Below are positions 16,526-24,733 of a stretch of 33,425 nt of DNA, one piece after another. The stretch is from positions 1 through 33,425 of the forward strand of contig CACLFK010000008.1 of NCBI GenBank assembly GCA_902606105.1, in the 5' to 3' direction. The notes under the pieces were generated by a model. That model saw only the letters and a list, made by a program, of their open reading frames with translations, was not told the origin of the DNA and did no database searches. Made by a program: the position numbers and the translations under genes. Source of the stretch: an uncultured Pelagibacteraceae bacterium (GTDB lineage Bacteria > Pseudomonadota > Alphaproteobacteria > Pelagibacterales > Pelagibacteraceae). The number at the start of each line of letters is the position of its first letter. Within the stretch, counting starts at the first letter, position 1.

Positions 16526-17707
16526 ATGATTAAAGAATTTAACATTAATTTTACTGAAAAAGAGATTTCTTTGATTTATCAAAAAGTTAAACATTATCCT
16601 TGGGATTCAGTAAAGGATTTAGATGGCTGGGAACATGGAACTAACAAAAAATATTTAAAAGAGTTATGTGATTATTGGATTACTAAATTTGATTGGAGCA
16701 AACATGAGTTAGAAATAAATAAATTTAATAATTATACAACTAAAATAGAGGGTATAAAAATTCATTTTATCAAAATAAAAGGAAGCAGCGAAAATTCAAT
16801 GCCATTACTTTTGATGCATGGTTGGCCTGGATCCATAATTGAATTTCTACATATTATTGAAAAACTTGCTCATCCAGAAAAATTTGGAGGAGATAAAAAA
16901 AACTCTTTTGATGTAATAGTCCCTTCTTTGCCAGGATTTGGTTTTTCAGGAAGTCCATCAAAGCCAATGGGGCCAAGAAAAATGTCTGAAATATTAAATA
17001 AACTAATGATTGAAAATCTTGGTTATAAAAATTATATGGCTCAAGGAGGTGATTGGGGCGCAACTATTGCTAATTGGCTAGGTTATGATCATTCAAAATA
17101 TTGTAAAGCAATTCATATAAACTGTCTAACTATGCGTCACCCTGAAGGTCCACAATCTGATGAAGAAAGAAATTGGCAAAAAAAATTTAATGAAGATCAA
17201 ATTATGCAAGAAGGATATAGAACTCAACAAGCAACAAAACCTCAATCTTTAGGTTATGGAATGATGGACAGTCCAGTTGGTATAGCCGCCTGGATAACTG
17301 AAAAAATGTACTCATGGTCAGATTTAAAGAATAACGATATTGAAAGTGTTTACTCTAAAGATACGTTATTAGCGAATATAATGATTTATATTTTAACAAA
17401 GACATTTGATACAGCTAGTTGGATTTATTTTGGTAGAAGAGAGGAAGGAGGAAGATTTTTTCCAAAGGATTTTAAAAAAATTGAAATTCCAACAGCAGCA
17501 GCAATATTTCCAGCTGAAATGTCTGAATGGCCGCCTAGGTCTTATGTTGAAAGAATATTTAATATTAAACAATGGAATGAAATGCCAGCAGGAGGTCATT
17601 TCGCTGCATTAGAAAAGCCGGATCTTTTAGTTGATGATATTATAAAATTCAGAAGAAGTTTAAGATATGATCCTTATGATGAAAGAGGTGGTCAATTTAA
17701 TCATTGA
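16526..17707 (+). CDS. Epoxide hydrolase (EHN-domain alpha/beta hydrolase)
   Basis: A 393-residue protein with the N-terminal EHN domain of microsomal-type epoxide hydrolases (starting FNINFTEKEISLIYQKVKHY) and an alpha/beta hydrolase core. The oxyanion motif HGWPGSIIEF starts at residue 88, the nucleophile Asp166 lies in QGGDWGATIA, and the catalytic His358 is in AGGHFAALEKPDLL. It would convert an epoxide to a vicinal diol in the cytoplasm. Its end overlaps the convergent ABC ATPase gene by 11 bases. The natural substrate is unknown; the gene stands alone in its transcription unit. Confidence 0.9.
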   Translation: MIKEFNINFTEKEISLIYQKVKHYPWDSVKDLDGWEHGTNKKYLKELCDYWITKFDWSKHELEINKFNNYTTKIEGIKIHFIKIKGSSENSMPLLLMHGWPGSIIEFLHIIEKLAHPEKFGGDKKNSFDVIVPSLPGFGFSGSPSKPMGPRKMSEILNKLMIENLGYKNYMAQGGDWGATIANWLGYDHSKYCKAIHINCLTMRHPEGPQSDEERNWQKKFNEDQIMQEGYRTQQATKPQSLGYGMMDSPVGIAAWITEKMYSWSDLKNNDIESVYSKDTLLANIMIYILTKTFDTASWIYFGRREEGGRFFPKDFKKIEIPTAAAIFPAEMSEWPPRSYVERIFNIKQWNEMPAGGHFAALEKPDLLVDDIIKFRRSLRYDPYDERGGQFNH

Positions 17708-18752
17708 GAATTCTAATATCTTTTTCATCAAGAATTAAAAATACTTCTTCACCAACTTTGAATACATGATTTGTATCTCCAGAAATAACGTATAATTTTC
17801 CTATATCAGAATTTAGAATATATTGATAACTGCTACCAACAAAAGAAGCATTATTTACTGATGCATGAATACAATTATTATTATTAGTTGTTTCAATTCT
17901 AATTTTTTCTGGTCTCAAAGCAACAGAAACTGAGTTTTCAAAATTCTTGTCACTTTCAATCTTAATTCTCATTTCTGCCAGTTTTAATTCATATGTATTG
18001 GATTGCTTACTAACTATTTCAGCTTTAACAACGTTTGCGTCACCAATAAAATTTGCAACAAACTTATTTTTTGGAAAGTTATAAAGATCTTTAGGATTTC
18101 CATCTTGAGCAATAACAGCATTATTCATTACAATTACTTTGTCAGATATTGCTAAAGCTTCTTCTTGGTCATGAGTTACATAAATCGTGGTTACACCAAG
18201 TTTTTGTTGTATTTCTCTTATATCTTCTCGGACCTGCCTTCTTAATTTTGCATCTAAATTTGAAAGAGGTTCATCGAAAAGCAATACTTTTGGTTCTAAA
18301 ACAATTGCTCTTGCAACAGCAACCCTTTGCTGTTGTCCACCTGATAGTTCTGATGGCATTCTATTTTCGTATCCTTCAAGATTTACAAGTTTTAGTGTTT
18401 CCAATGATTTTTGGATATACTCTTCCTTTTCTATATTTATCATTTTTAAACCATAAGAGACATTTTCAATAACACTCATATGCGGAAATAAAGCGTAAGA
18501 TTGAAATACCATTGATACATCTCTGTCAGTTGCAGGCAATAATGTTACGTCCTCATCATCAACTAATATTTTACCACTTGTAGCTCTTTCGAGACCTGCA
18601 ATGATTCTTAGTGAAGTAGTTTTTCCACAACCTGATGGACCAAGCAAAGTAGTTAAAGTTCCAGCTTCAAATTTACAGCTAACATTATCTACTGCTGTAG
18701 TTTCATTAAATTTTTTTGTTATGTTTTCAAACTTTACTTCTGCTTTTTTCAT
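17697..18752 (-). CDS. fbpC: Iron(III)-type ABC transporter ATP-binding protein
   Basis: A 351-residue ATPase of the FbpC/PotA-like group. Walker A GPSGCGKTT is at residues 38-46, the Q-loop Gln84 in VFQSYALFP, the signature LSGGQQQR from residue 136, and Walker B VLLFDEPLSNLD around 156-167. A TOBE-like region occupies the C-terminal 110 residues. Its ATG overlaps the stop of the upstream permease ORF (TAATG), so the two are translated together. The pairing with a two-repeat FbpB-type permease supports ferric iron or a related substrate; spermidine/putrescine or phosphonate relatives share the ATPase type. No substrate-binding protein gene is in the window, which may be due to the rearrangement in the neighbouring ORF. 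Confidence 0.88.
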   Translation of the reverse strand: MKKAEVKFENITKKFNETTAVDNVSCKFEAGTLTTLLGPSGCGKTTSLRIIAGLERATSGKILVDDEDVTLLPATDRDVSMVFQSYALFPHMSVIENVSYGLKMINIEKEEYIQKSLETLKLVNLEGYENRMPSELSGGQQQRVAVARAIVLEPKVLLFDEPLSNLDAKLRRQVREDIREIQQKLGVTTIYVTHDQEEALAISDKVIVMNNAVIAQDGNPKDLYNFPKNKFVANFIGDANVVKAEIVSKQSNTYELKLAEMRIKIESDKNFENSVSVALRPEKIRIETTNNNNCIHASVNNASFVGSSYQYILNSDIGKLYVISGDTNHVFKVGEEVFLILDEKDIRILND

Positions 18753-21202
18753 TATCCTAAATTTCCTTGTAAAATTCCTGCGGCCTGATCTCTTCTTCCT
18801 AATTTACGTTTTCCTATAATTAATTGCATCAAAGTAATTGTAATCAGCATTACTACAATTAAAGCAGATGAATACACTATTGCAAGGCCGTAGTCATTAT
18901 TTTCTAATCGTCCTAGTATGTATGAAACAGCTAAGTCGTAATTTGCACTTACCAAGAAGATAACTGCACTAATTGCTGTCATGGCTCTTACAAAACTAAA
19001 AACTAAAGATGCTGTAATAGCAGGTTTAAGTAATGGAAGAATTATGTTTCTAAATGTTTGAGAGCTTGAAGCATTTAAAGTTGAAGAAGCTTCATCCAAA
19101 TGTGGATCTAGTTGGTTCATAGCAGCTATCCCTGCTCTTACTCCCACAGGCATGTTTCTGAACACAAATGCAATTACTAAAATTATTCCTGTTCCAGTCA
19201 ACTCAAGAGGAGGAACATTAAAGGCAAAAACGTAACTTACACCAATAACACTTCCAGGTATTGCAAAGCTTAACATCGTACCAAATTCAAAAGCGTTTTT
19301 ACCCCTAAACTTATGTCTTGTTAGTAAATAAGCAGTTAAAATTCCTATTGCAGCAGTAGGAAAAGCTGAAATTATTGCTATCGTAAATGTAGTATTAAAA
19401 GAATTCCATGCTGTACCGGTCCATAACAATCCTCTTTCTTTGACCCAATCAACGCTAAAAGCCTCAATATAATGTTTTAATGTAAAGCTATGATCAACAC
19501 CCCACATTTCAACAAAACCTCCAAACATGATCATTACATAAATTACAAAAGTAATTGATGCCCAAGGAAGTACAGCTGAATAAATCATCCATTTTGCTTT
19601 TTTGGGAAGTTCAGGATGAACTCCACTATCGCCTTTTCCAGAAATTGAAATATATGATTTTTTTCCTAACCATTGATTTTGAAGATAAAATACTACTAGA
19701 ACAACTGATAATAAAATCATAGCAAGAATTGCAGCTTTAGTTTCATCATATTGCGCACCAACAATTGCAAAAAATATTTCAGTAGACAAAACATCATATT
19801 CAGCACCAAGTACTAACGGATTACCAAAATCTGCTAAGCTTTCAATAAAACCAAGTAAAAATGCATTTGCTATTCCTGGTCTCATCAATGGTAATGTAAC
19901 TGTTTTGAAAACTTGCCACCTTGATGCTCTTAATGTTTGTGAAGCTTCTTCCATTGATGGACTAACACTTTCAAGTTCATCATCGATTTTTATCTTTCCC
20001 TCACCTGATAAAGACAATTTTTTATTATTATATTTAATATTTAATTTCTGGTTTTTAAAATTAATATTCTCATTAGCGGATGGGAAAAAAACATCAATAA
20101 AATCTTGTTTTTTTAAATTAATAGCATCTAAAGTTATATTTGACTGAATATTTAAATTTTTATCATTATTTTTTAAAATATAATTAATTTTATTAAAATT
20201 TTCTTCTAATTTTATTTCTCCCTCACCATTAATTGATAATAAATTTTTACTATACTCTAATTTTAACTTATGATTTTTTAAAACAATTTCCTCATTTACT
20301 TTTGGGAAATAGTCTAAGATATAGCTTTCTCTCTTATATTTAAGGTGATCTAAATCAATATCAGACTTAAGAAATATATTTTTAAATTTAAAATTTTTAT
20401 TAAGCTCAAAACTAAAATTGTTAATTGAGCTAAAAATCGTGTTATCAAAATTTAAATTTTTTAAAGTTAAGTTTACTACTTTTAAAAAATTATTTGATAA
20501 AATAGAATTTTTATTTTCAATAATTCCATCGACGTAAAAAATATCTTCTTCGTGATTGACATCTATTTTTTTTGAAAAAAAATTAATTTTATTTGTTGCA
20601 AATTTTATTTCTTGGAATTTAAATTCTCGTTTCTTTAGGTTAAATATAAAATTAATTTTTTCGAAAATATAATTATTGAATATTTGAATTTTTCCATTTT
20701 TTATTATGCCTTTTACTTCATAGTCATCTTTAATTTTCCCATTTTCATCATAATTGATTTTTAAATCCAATATTACATGACCTTTTTTTATAATTTTTTC
20801 TAAAATAAATAATTCCGGACCCTTGTAAGCCGCTCTAGCAAATTTAATTAAATCACCTATCGGCAACGATTTTGATCCTATTTCAAGATTTGATGAAACA
20901 AATTTATTTTTAATTATTGATGCAAGAGATACTTCTGTTTCTATATATTCTAATTCAAGTGGTTTATTATAATAATAGACAGTAGCACCAACTGTTTTGG
21001 CATTAAATTTTAAACTGAAAGGATCTAATTTCAATTTTATTTTTTTTAGATCGAGTCGTAAATTTTTATTACTCTCGCTAATTTTATTTTTGATCTGTTT
21101 GTTAAAACTTTCAGTTTCAATTCCGATTGTACTTAAATAAATTATCGGTAAAAAAATTAAAATTGCAACAGTTATAAAAAACTTTAATAAAAATTTTTTC
21201 AT
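18752..21202 (-). CDS. Chimeric ORF: AsmA/DUF3971-like N-terminal half joined to a truncated FbpB-type ABC permease
   Basis: An 816-residue ORF made of two unrelated parts. Residues 1 to about 408 are a membrane-anchored AsmA-like protein: one N-terminal TM segment, then a periplasmic beta-rich region with two similar repeats (each with FP...NE...K.N.KL, then a GEG.IK strand). From about residue 410 the sequence becomes an iron-type ABC permease, starting inside it at ESVSPSMEEASQTLRASRW, the first EAA loop. What follows is two TM segments of the first permease repeat and the complete second repeat, with its EAA loop at about 700-724. Four TM segments of repeat one are missing. As joined, the first EAA loop would lie on the periplasmic side, so a working fusion is unlikely. 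A deletion or assembly join is the best reading. It overlaps prfB by 4 bases. Confidence 0.85.
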   Translation of the reverse strand: MKKFLLKFFITVAILIFLPIIYLSTIGIETESFNKQIKNKISESNKNLRLDLKKIKLKLDPFSLKFNAKTVGATVYYYNKPLELEYIETEVSLASIIKNKFVSSNLEIGSKSLPIGDLIKFARAAYKGPELFILEKIIKKGHVILDLKINYDENGKIKDDYEVKGIIKNGKIQIFNNYIFEKINFIFNLKKREFKFQEIKFATNKINFFSKKIDVNHEEDIFYVDGIIENKNSILSNNFLKVVNLTLKNLNFDNTIFSSINNFSFELNKNFKFKNIFLKSDIDLDHLKYKRESYILDYFPKVNEEIVLKNHKLKLEYSKNLLSINGEGEIKLEENFNKINYILKNNDKNLNIQSNITLDAINLKKQDFIDVFFPSANENINFKNQKLNIKYNNKKLSLSGEGKIKIDDELESVSPSMEEASQTLRASRWQVFKTVTLPLMRPGIANAFLLGFIESLADFGNPLVLGAEYDVLSTEIFFAIVGAQYDETKAAILAMILLSVVLVVFYLQNQWLGKKSYISISGKGDSGVHPELPKKAKWMIYSAVLPWASITFVIYVMIMFGGFVEMWGVDHSFTLKHYIEAFSVDWVKERGLLWTGTAWNSFNTTFTIAIISAFPTAAIGILTAYLLTRHKFRGKNAFEFGTMLSFAIPGSVIGVSYVFAFNVPPLELTGTGIILVIAFVFRNMPVGVRAGIAAMNQLDPHLDEASSTLNASSSQTFRNIILPLLKPAITASLVFSFVRAMTAISAVIFLVSANYDLAVSYILGRLENNDYGLAIVYSSALIVVMLITITLMQLIIGKRKLGRRDQAAGILQGNLG
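19969..19980 (-). other. Fusion junction between the AsmA-like and permease reading frames
   Basis: On the minus strand the AsmA-like repeat runs GEGKIKIDDELE and the permease begins LESVSPSMEE, so the join lies within codons for (E)LES, about residue 410. Both parents plausibly encode Leu-Glu here, consistent with a join at a short microhomology of about 8 bases (CTTGAAAG). The join happens to be in frame. Confidence 0.7.
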
Positions 21203-22294
21203 TTACTTTTATAGAGTGATTGTTCTAAAAATTCATCCAGATCACCATCTAAAATTTTATCTGGACTAGTGCTTTCAAAATTCGTTCGGTTATCTTTAAC
21301 TAATCTGTAAGGTTGTAGTACATAGGATCTTATTTGGTGGCCCCATCCAATTTCAGATTTTGAGTTTTCAGTATTTTGATTTTCTTCTTCTCTTTTCTTC
21401 ATTTCATAATCGTACAATCTAGCTTTCAGCATATTCATACATGTTTCTTTATTTTTATGTTGTGATCTTTCGTTTTGACACTGTACAACAATTTTGGAAG
21501 TTAAATGTGTAATTCTTACAGCGCTATCAGTAGTATTTACATGCTGGCCACCTGCTCCACTAGATCGATAAGTATCTATTCTCAGATCTTTTTCTGAAAT
21601 TTCTATATTAATATTTTCGTCAACAACTGGATATATCCAAATACTTGCGAAACTTGTATGCCTTCTTGCACCTGAGTCAAATGGAGATATTCTGACTAAA
21701 CGATGAATACCAGACTCTTTTTTAAGCCAACCAAAAACATAATCCCCTTCTATCTTTATCGTTGCTGACTTAATTCCAGCCTCATCTCCTTTATGTTCAC
21801 TTATTAAGCTAGATTTAAAATTTTTTTTATCAGACCATTTTAAATACATTCGTCTTAACATATCAGCCCAATCTTGACTCTCAGTACCTCCAGCACCTGC
21901 ATGAATCTCAATATAACAATCTAATGGATCCGCTTCGTTTGATAAAAAGCATTTGATTTCACTTTTTTTTATTTCCGACTTTAGTTGTTTAATATTTTTT
22001 AATATTTCTCCTTGAACGTCTGAATTATTTTCCTCCAAAGCTAATTCATTTAAATCTTGAAAATCATTTAATTTTTCAACAGATGCATTTAAAGAATTTA
22101 TTAAATCTTCAAAAAATTTCTTTTCTTTAACTATTTTTTGAGAATTACTTTTATCCTGCCAGAAATTGGCTTCTAGCATTTTTGTATTTAGAGATTGAAG
22201 TTTTGAATAAATACTATTATTTTCAAAGATACTCCTTAATTCTTTGATTTATTTTATCTATTTCTTCTTTGTAATTTTGGAAATTATCACTCAT
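21199..22294 (-). CDS. prfB: Peptide chain release factor 2, made by programmed +1 frameshift
   Basis: RF2 releases nascent chains at UGA and UAA. The long reading frame carries the UGA-recognition motif SPF in RISPFDSGARR and the catalytic GGQ in SSGAGGQHVNTTDSAVR. It lacks the RF2 N-terminus; this is encoded by a 23-codon frame starting at ATG 22294 (MSDNFQNYKEEIDK...) that stops at TGA 22225-22223. AAGGAG TAT CTT TGA at 22237-22223 is the classic recoding site: a Shine-Dalgarno-like element 3 bases before the CTT slip codon and the in-frame UGA. Slipping +1 reads CTT GAA and joins the frames into 364 residues, the normal RF2 length. The ATG overlaps the PBP1a stop (TAATG). The low activity of RF2 at this UGA gives autoregulation. 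Confidence 0.95.
22223..22237 (-). promoter_or_regulatory. prfB: prfB programmed +1 frameshift signal
   Basis: Minus-strand reading is AAGGAG TAT CTT TGA. The AGGAG element pairs with the 16S rRNA 3' end while CTT is in the P site and UGA in the A site, with the same spacing as in Escherichia coli (AGGGGG TAT CTT TGA). After the +1 slip, the next codon is GAA. Confidence 0.93.
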
Positions 22295-24630
22295 TAATAA
22301 AACTTTAGTATATTATTGCCATCTAATCTATCTGTATTTGAGTAAAGAACTTTTCCATTAATCACATTTTCTTTTTTAAAGACCTCTATGATTGTATTTT
22401 TTGAGGAAAATTTAGCTTTTTGACCTGTTTTAGGATCTACTACCATCATAATTGTATCTTTGGCTGCCTTAAATGGTCTGGCATCTGATTTTTTTACTGC
22501 TTGCTTAATAAAATCCTTAAAAATTGGTAGTGCAGTTTTTGAGCCAGTTTCGAATTTTCCAAGAGGTGAAGGATTATCTGAGCCCACATAAACCCCTACT
22601 AATAAGTTTGAGGTAAAGCCAATAAACCAAGTATCTGTGTTTTTGTTTGTTGTTCCAGTTTTGCCGGCAATATTTAAGTTCAAGTCTCTAAGTTTTTTTG
22701 CTGTACCTCTTTGAACCACACCTTCAAGTATAGAGGTTATTTGATATGCAGTTTCGGGTGAAAAAATTTGCTTATAGTTATTTTTAATTTTTGGATAATC
22801 GTTACTCAAGTAAGAAATTTGATCACAATCTATGCACTGTCTCAAGTTATTATGGTATATAGTATTTCCTTCACTATCTTGAATTCTATCAATTAATATT
22901 GGCTCAACAAGTTTTCCACCATTTATAAAAGCTGAATAAGCTGACGTTAAATTTATAAGTGTAGTCTCAGCAGAACCTAATGATATAGACAATAATTCCT
23001 CTGGATTTTCATAAATTTTGAGATCTTTTGAGAAATCTATAATTTTTTTTATGCCAAGGTTCTGAGCAATTCGTACAGTCATTAAATTTCTAGATTTTTC
23101 CAATCCAGTTCGAAGTGTAGATGGACCATAAAATTTTTTTCCATAATTTTCAGGTTTCCACATTTTTAGATCATCACCTTGATCTAAAACTAAAGGTGCA
23201 TCTAATACTAACGATGTTGGAGTATAATTATTTTCTAATGCTAATGCATAAACAAATGGTTTAAAAGCAGATCCTGGCTGCCTATTTGCTTGAGTCGCTC
23301 TATTAAATTCACTTTTTTTAAAACTAAATCCACCACTAAGTGCTAAAATCCTACCAGTATAAGGATCCATAACAACAATTCCTCCATTAATTTTAGGTAA
23401 TTGTTTTAAACTAAATTTTTTATCACTTGTTTTTTTCACATATATAATATCTCCTGGCTGCAATAAATTTTTAAATTCTTTTTTGGTCCAAGAAATATCT
23501 TTGTACTCAATAATACCTTGAATTTTATCTTCAGTTTCAATTTCTACTGAAAATTTATTTATTTTTTTTACTATTGCTAATGACCATTTAATCGATTTTT
23601 CTAAATCAAATTTTTTTAAATCTTTATTCCAATTATTACTATAAATCTTGCTAGTTAATGGTCCTCTCCAACCTTTTCTTTGATCATATGAAATTAATCC
23701 GTTTCTCAAAGCGTTTGTAGCAATTTTTTGAAACTCTAAATTGATAGGTGTATTTATATTGAACCCTTGTTTGTATACTTTATCATAGGTAAAATTTTCT
23801 ATTACACTTTTTCTTACATCCTCAATAAAATATTGCGCATCTTCTAGATAAATTTTCTTATTTTTACTTAATATAATTTCTTGATTTTTTAATTTCTCAT
23901 ACCACTTAGAGGTTATGTAATTATTATCTAATAAATTTTTTAAAACTAGATTTCTTCTAAATTTTGCAACTTGAATATCTCTATATGGATTGTACCTACT
24001 TGGAGCCTTAGGTAATGCCGCTAGTAATGCAGCTTCTGAATAATTTATATTCCTAATTGATTTGTCAAAATATTCCAAGCTAGCAGCCGCTATTCCATAT
24101 GCTCCACTTCCTAAATATATTTGATTTAAGTATAATTCTAAAATTCTTTCTTTAGAAAGTGCTCTTTCGATCCTAAATGCCAAGATTGCTTCTTTAATTT
24201 TTCTATTAATACTTACTTCATTTGTTAATAAAAAATTTTTAGCAACTTGTTGCGTTATTGTTGAGGCGCCCTCTAATCGCTTAGAGGAAATAATGTTAGA
24301 TATATTATTAACTACTGCTCTCAATACCCCTTTAGCATCTACACCTGGATGTGAAAAAAAATTTTTATCTTCTGCGGATAAAAAAGCATTTATTACATTT
24401 TTAGGGATTGAGCTGTAAGGTACAAAAACTCTTTTTTCTTTAGAAAAGTCTGCAACAAGCTCTCCTTCGCCTGAGTAAACCTTGCTTGAAACAGGTGGTT
24501 TGTAATTTTTTAAAAATTTATAATCTGGAATGTCATTTGAATAAGTCCACAATACACCAACTATCAAAACACTAGTTAAAAGAACTATAGATATAGAAAA
24601 AATAAGAATATTCTTTAAAAATTTATGCAT
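22294..24630 (-). CDS. mrcA: Penicillin-binding protein 1A (bifunctional glycosyltransferase/transpeptidase)
   Basis: A 778-residue class A PBP that polymerises glycan strands and crosslinks them in the periplasm. One N-terminal TM segment (about residues 6-29) is followed by the GT51 motifs SAEDKNFFSHPGVD, GASTITQQVAKNFLL and AALPKAPSRYNPYRD. The transpeptidase motifs are SAFK in RQPGSAFKPFVYA, SRN in KSRNLMTVRIA, and KTGT in IAGKTGTTNKNTDTW. An OB-like inserted region lies between the two domains. All catalytic motifs are intact. It heads a minus-strand operon with prfB, whose ATG overlaps its stop. A TATAAT 9 bases before the ATG (24645-24640, minus strand) would imply a very short leader, but this is weak. 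Confidence 0.93.
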   Translation of the reverse strand: MHKFLKNILIFSISIVLLTSVLIVGVLWTYSNDIPDYKFLKNYKPPVSSKVYSGEGELVADFSKEKRVFVPYSSIPKNVINAFLSAEDKNFFSHPGVDAKGVLRAVVNNISNIISSKRLEGASTITQQVAKNFLLTNEVSINRKIKEAILAFRIERALSKERILELYLNQIYLGSGAYGIAAASLEYFDKSIRNINYSEAALLAALPKAPSRYNPYRDIQVAKFRRNLVLKNLLDNNYITSKWYEKLKNQEIILSKNKKIYLEDAQYFIEDVRKSVIENFTYDKVYKQGFNINTPINLEFQKIATNALRNGLISYDQRKGWRGPLTSKIYSNNWNKDLKKFDLEKSIKWSLAIVKKINKFSVEIETEDKIQGIIEYKDISWTKKEFKNLLQPGDIIYVKKTSDKKFSLKQLPKINGGIVVMDPYTGRILALSGGFSFKKSEFNRATQANRQPGSAFKPFVYALALENNYTPTSLVLDAPLVLDQGDDLKMWKPENYGKKFYGPSTLRTGLEKSRNLMTVRIAQNLGIKKIIDFSKDLKIYENPEELLSISLGSAETTLINLTSAYSAFINGGKLVEPILIDRIQDSEGNTIYHNNLRQCIDCDQISYLSNDYPKIKNNYKQIFSPETAYQITSILEGVVQRGTAKKLRDLNLNIAGKTGTTNKNTDTWFIGFTSNLLVGVYVGSDNPSPLGKFETGSKTALPIFKDFIKQAVKKSDARPFKAAKDTIMMVVDPKTGQKAKFSSKNTIIEVFKKENVINGKVLYSNTDRLDGNNILKFY

Positions 24631-24733
24631 TTTAATTCCATTATATCTTGGAATTTGTTAAAGATAAGGCACAAAAATTAATCAAAATTTATTTTAAATT
24701 AAAAAATTTAATGAAATCAACAATTATAATATC

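Noticed and set aside
18149-18472. Overlapping plus-strand ORFs of 89-107 codons opposite the ABC ATPase gene.
   Set aside because: Their translations have no family features and mirror the conserved ATPase motifs on the other strand.
18752-21202. The AsmA-permease ORF as a novel functional fusion transporter.
   Set aside because: It is missing four TM segments of the first permease repeat, and the join would put the ATPase-contacting EAA loop in the periplasm; a deletion or assembly join explains it better.
24725-24730. TATAAT just before the rne start codon as a promoter.
   Set aside because: It ends only 3 bases before the ATG, so the transcript would start inside the gene; in this AT-rich gap the motif is expected by chance.
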